A stretch of 48,232 bases of DNA, taken from NCBI GenBank assembly GCA_035293965.1, contig DATGLW010000074.1, positions 1 through 48,232 on the forward strand, given 5' to 3'. Position 1 is the first letter of the stretch; every line of letters starts with the position of its first letter. The DNA comes from DATGLW01 sp035293965 (GTDB lineage: Bacteria; Actinomycetota; Acidimicrobiia; Acidimicrobiales; RAAP-2). The notes beneath the pieces are model-generated. The model made no database searches and was not told where the DNA came from. It worked only from the letters and a program-made list of their open reading frames with translations. The position numbers were made by a program, and so were the translations under genes. Below are positions 48,183 through 48,232 of this stretch, one piece after another.

Positions 48183-48232
48183 GAGGTGAGCCCTTCCTGT
48201 ACGACACGGGCGCAGGGCCGTGCCCGCCGGCG

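Overview
The window is about 70% or more G+C and is packed with genes. It carries an actinobacterial-style housekeeping chromosome: ppdK-dnaG-rpoD, a CIRCE-controlled hrcA-dnaJ pair followed by rsmE/HIT/phoH/ybeY/era, F420-type luciferase-like and PAC2 proteins, and a FolP2-like protein. Gene content and order suggest an uncultured or little-studied actinomycete, most likely class Acidimicrobiia. That placement is inference; no rRNA is present.

Layout. (1) 1-2.8 kb: a 14-bp minisatellite, a MaoC-type hydratase pair, a VOC protein and a SpoIIE-type phosphatase. (2) 2.9-9.4 kb, minus strand: tRNA-Asn(GTT) and ppdK-dnaG-rpoD, with dnaG and rpoD overlapping. (3) 9.5-12.8 kb, plus: a DrrAB-type ABC exporter and a DEAD-box helicase. 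(4) 12.8-17.1 kb, minus: a fully coupled operon uppS - small membrane protein - recO - hemW - glyS, divergent from a DinG/XPD-like helicase (17.3-19.3 kb). (5) 19.5-29.1 kb, minus: lepA, then hrcA-dnaJ-rsmE-HTH-HIT-phoH-ybeY-CNNM-era. (6) 29.2-32.3 kb: rpsT (plus), and thioredoxin/TPR-folP-holA (minus). (7) 32.4-35.5 kb, plus: phosphotransferase - PAC2 - luciferase-like oxidoreductase. (8) 35.6-38.3 kb: leuS (minus) and tRNA-Ala(GGC). (9) 38.3-40.1 kb: an accessory patch with a strong promoter and perfect palindrome, a truncated IS3-family element, a VapBC-type toxin-antitoxin pair and a possible lipoprotein fragment. (10) 40.1-48.2 kb: a putative catabolic locus with TetR, two paralogous metal-dependent amidohydrolases, a secreted protein, an SDR, a MaoC hydratase and a DHA2 MFS exporter.

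How it works together. Most of the window is translation, replication, repair, cell-wall and stress housekeeping, arranged in long units whose stop and start codons overlap by 4 bp (ATGA/GTGA/TTGA). Eight transcription-unit starts show a TANNNT box ending 6-7 nt before the start codon, the signature of leaderless transcripts; I used it to fix several starts. The right end looks like a regulated degradation pathway: the amidohydrolase-tetR operon has a TTGACA-N17-CAGAAT promoter overlapped by a perfect 12-bp palindrome, and the two amidohydrolase genes share a nearly identical ~250-bp internal tract suggestive of gene conversion. No CRISPR array, prophage or complete defence system is visible.
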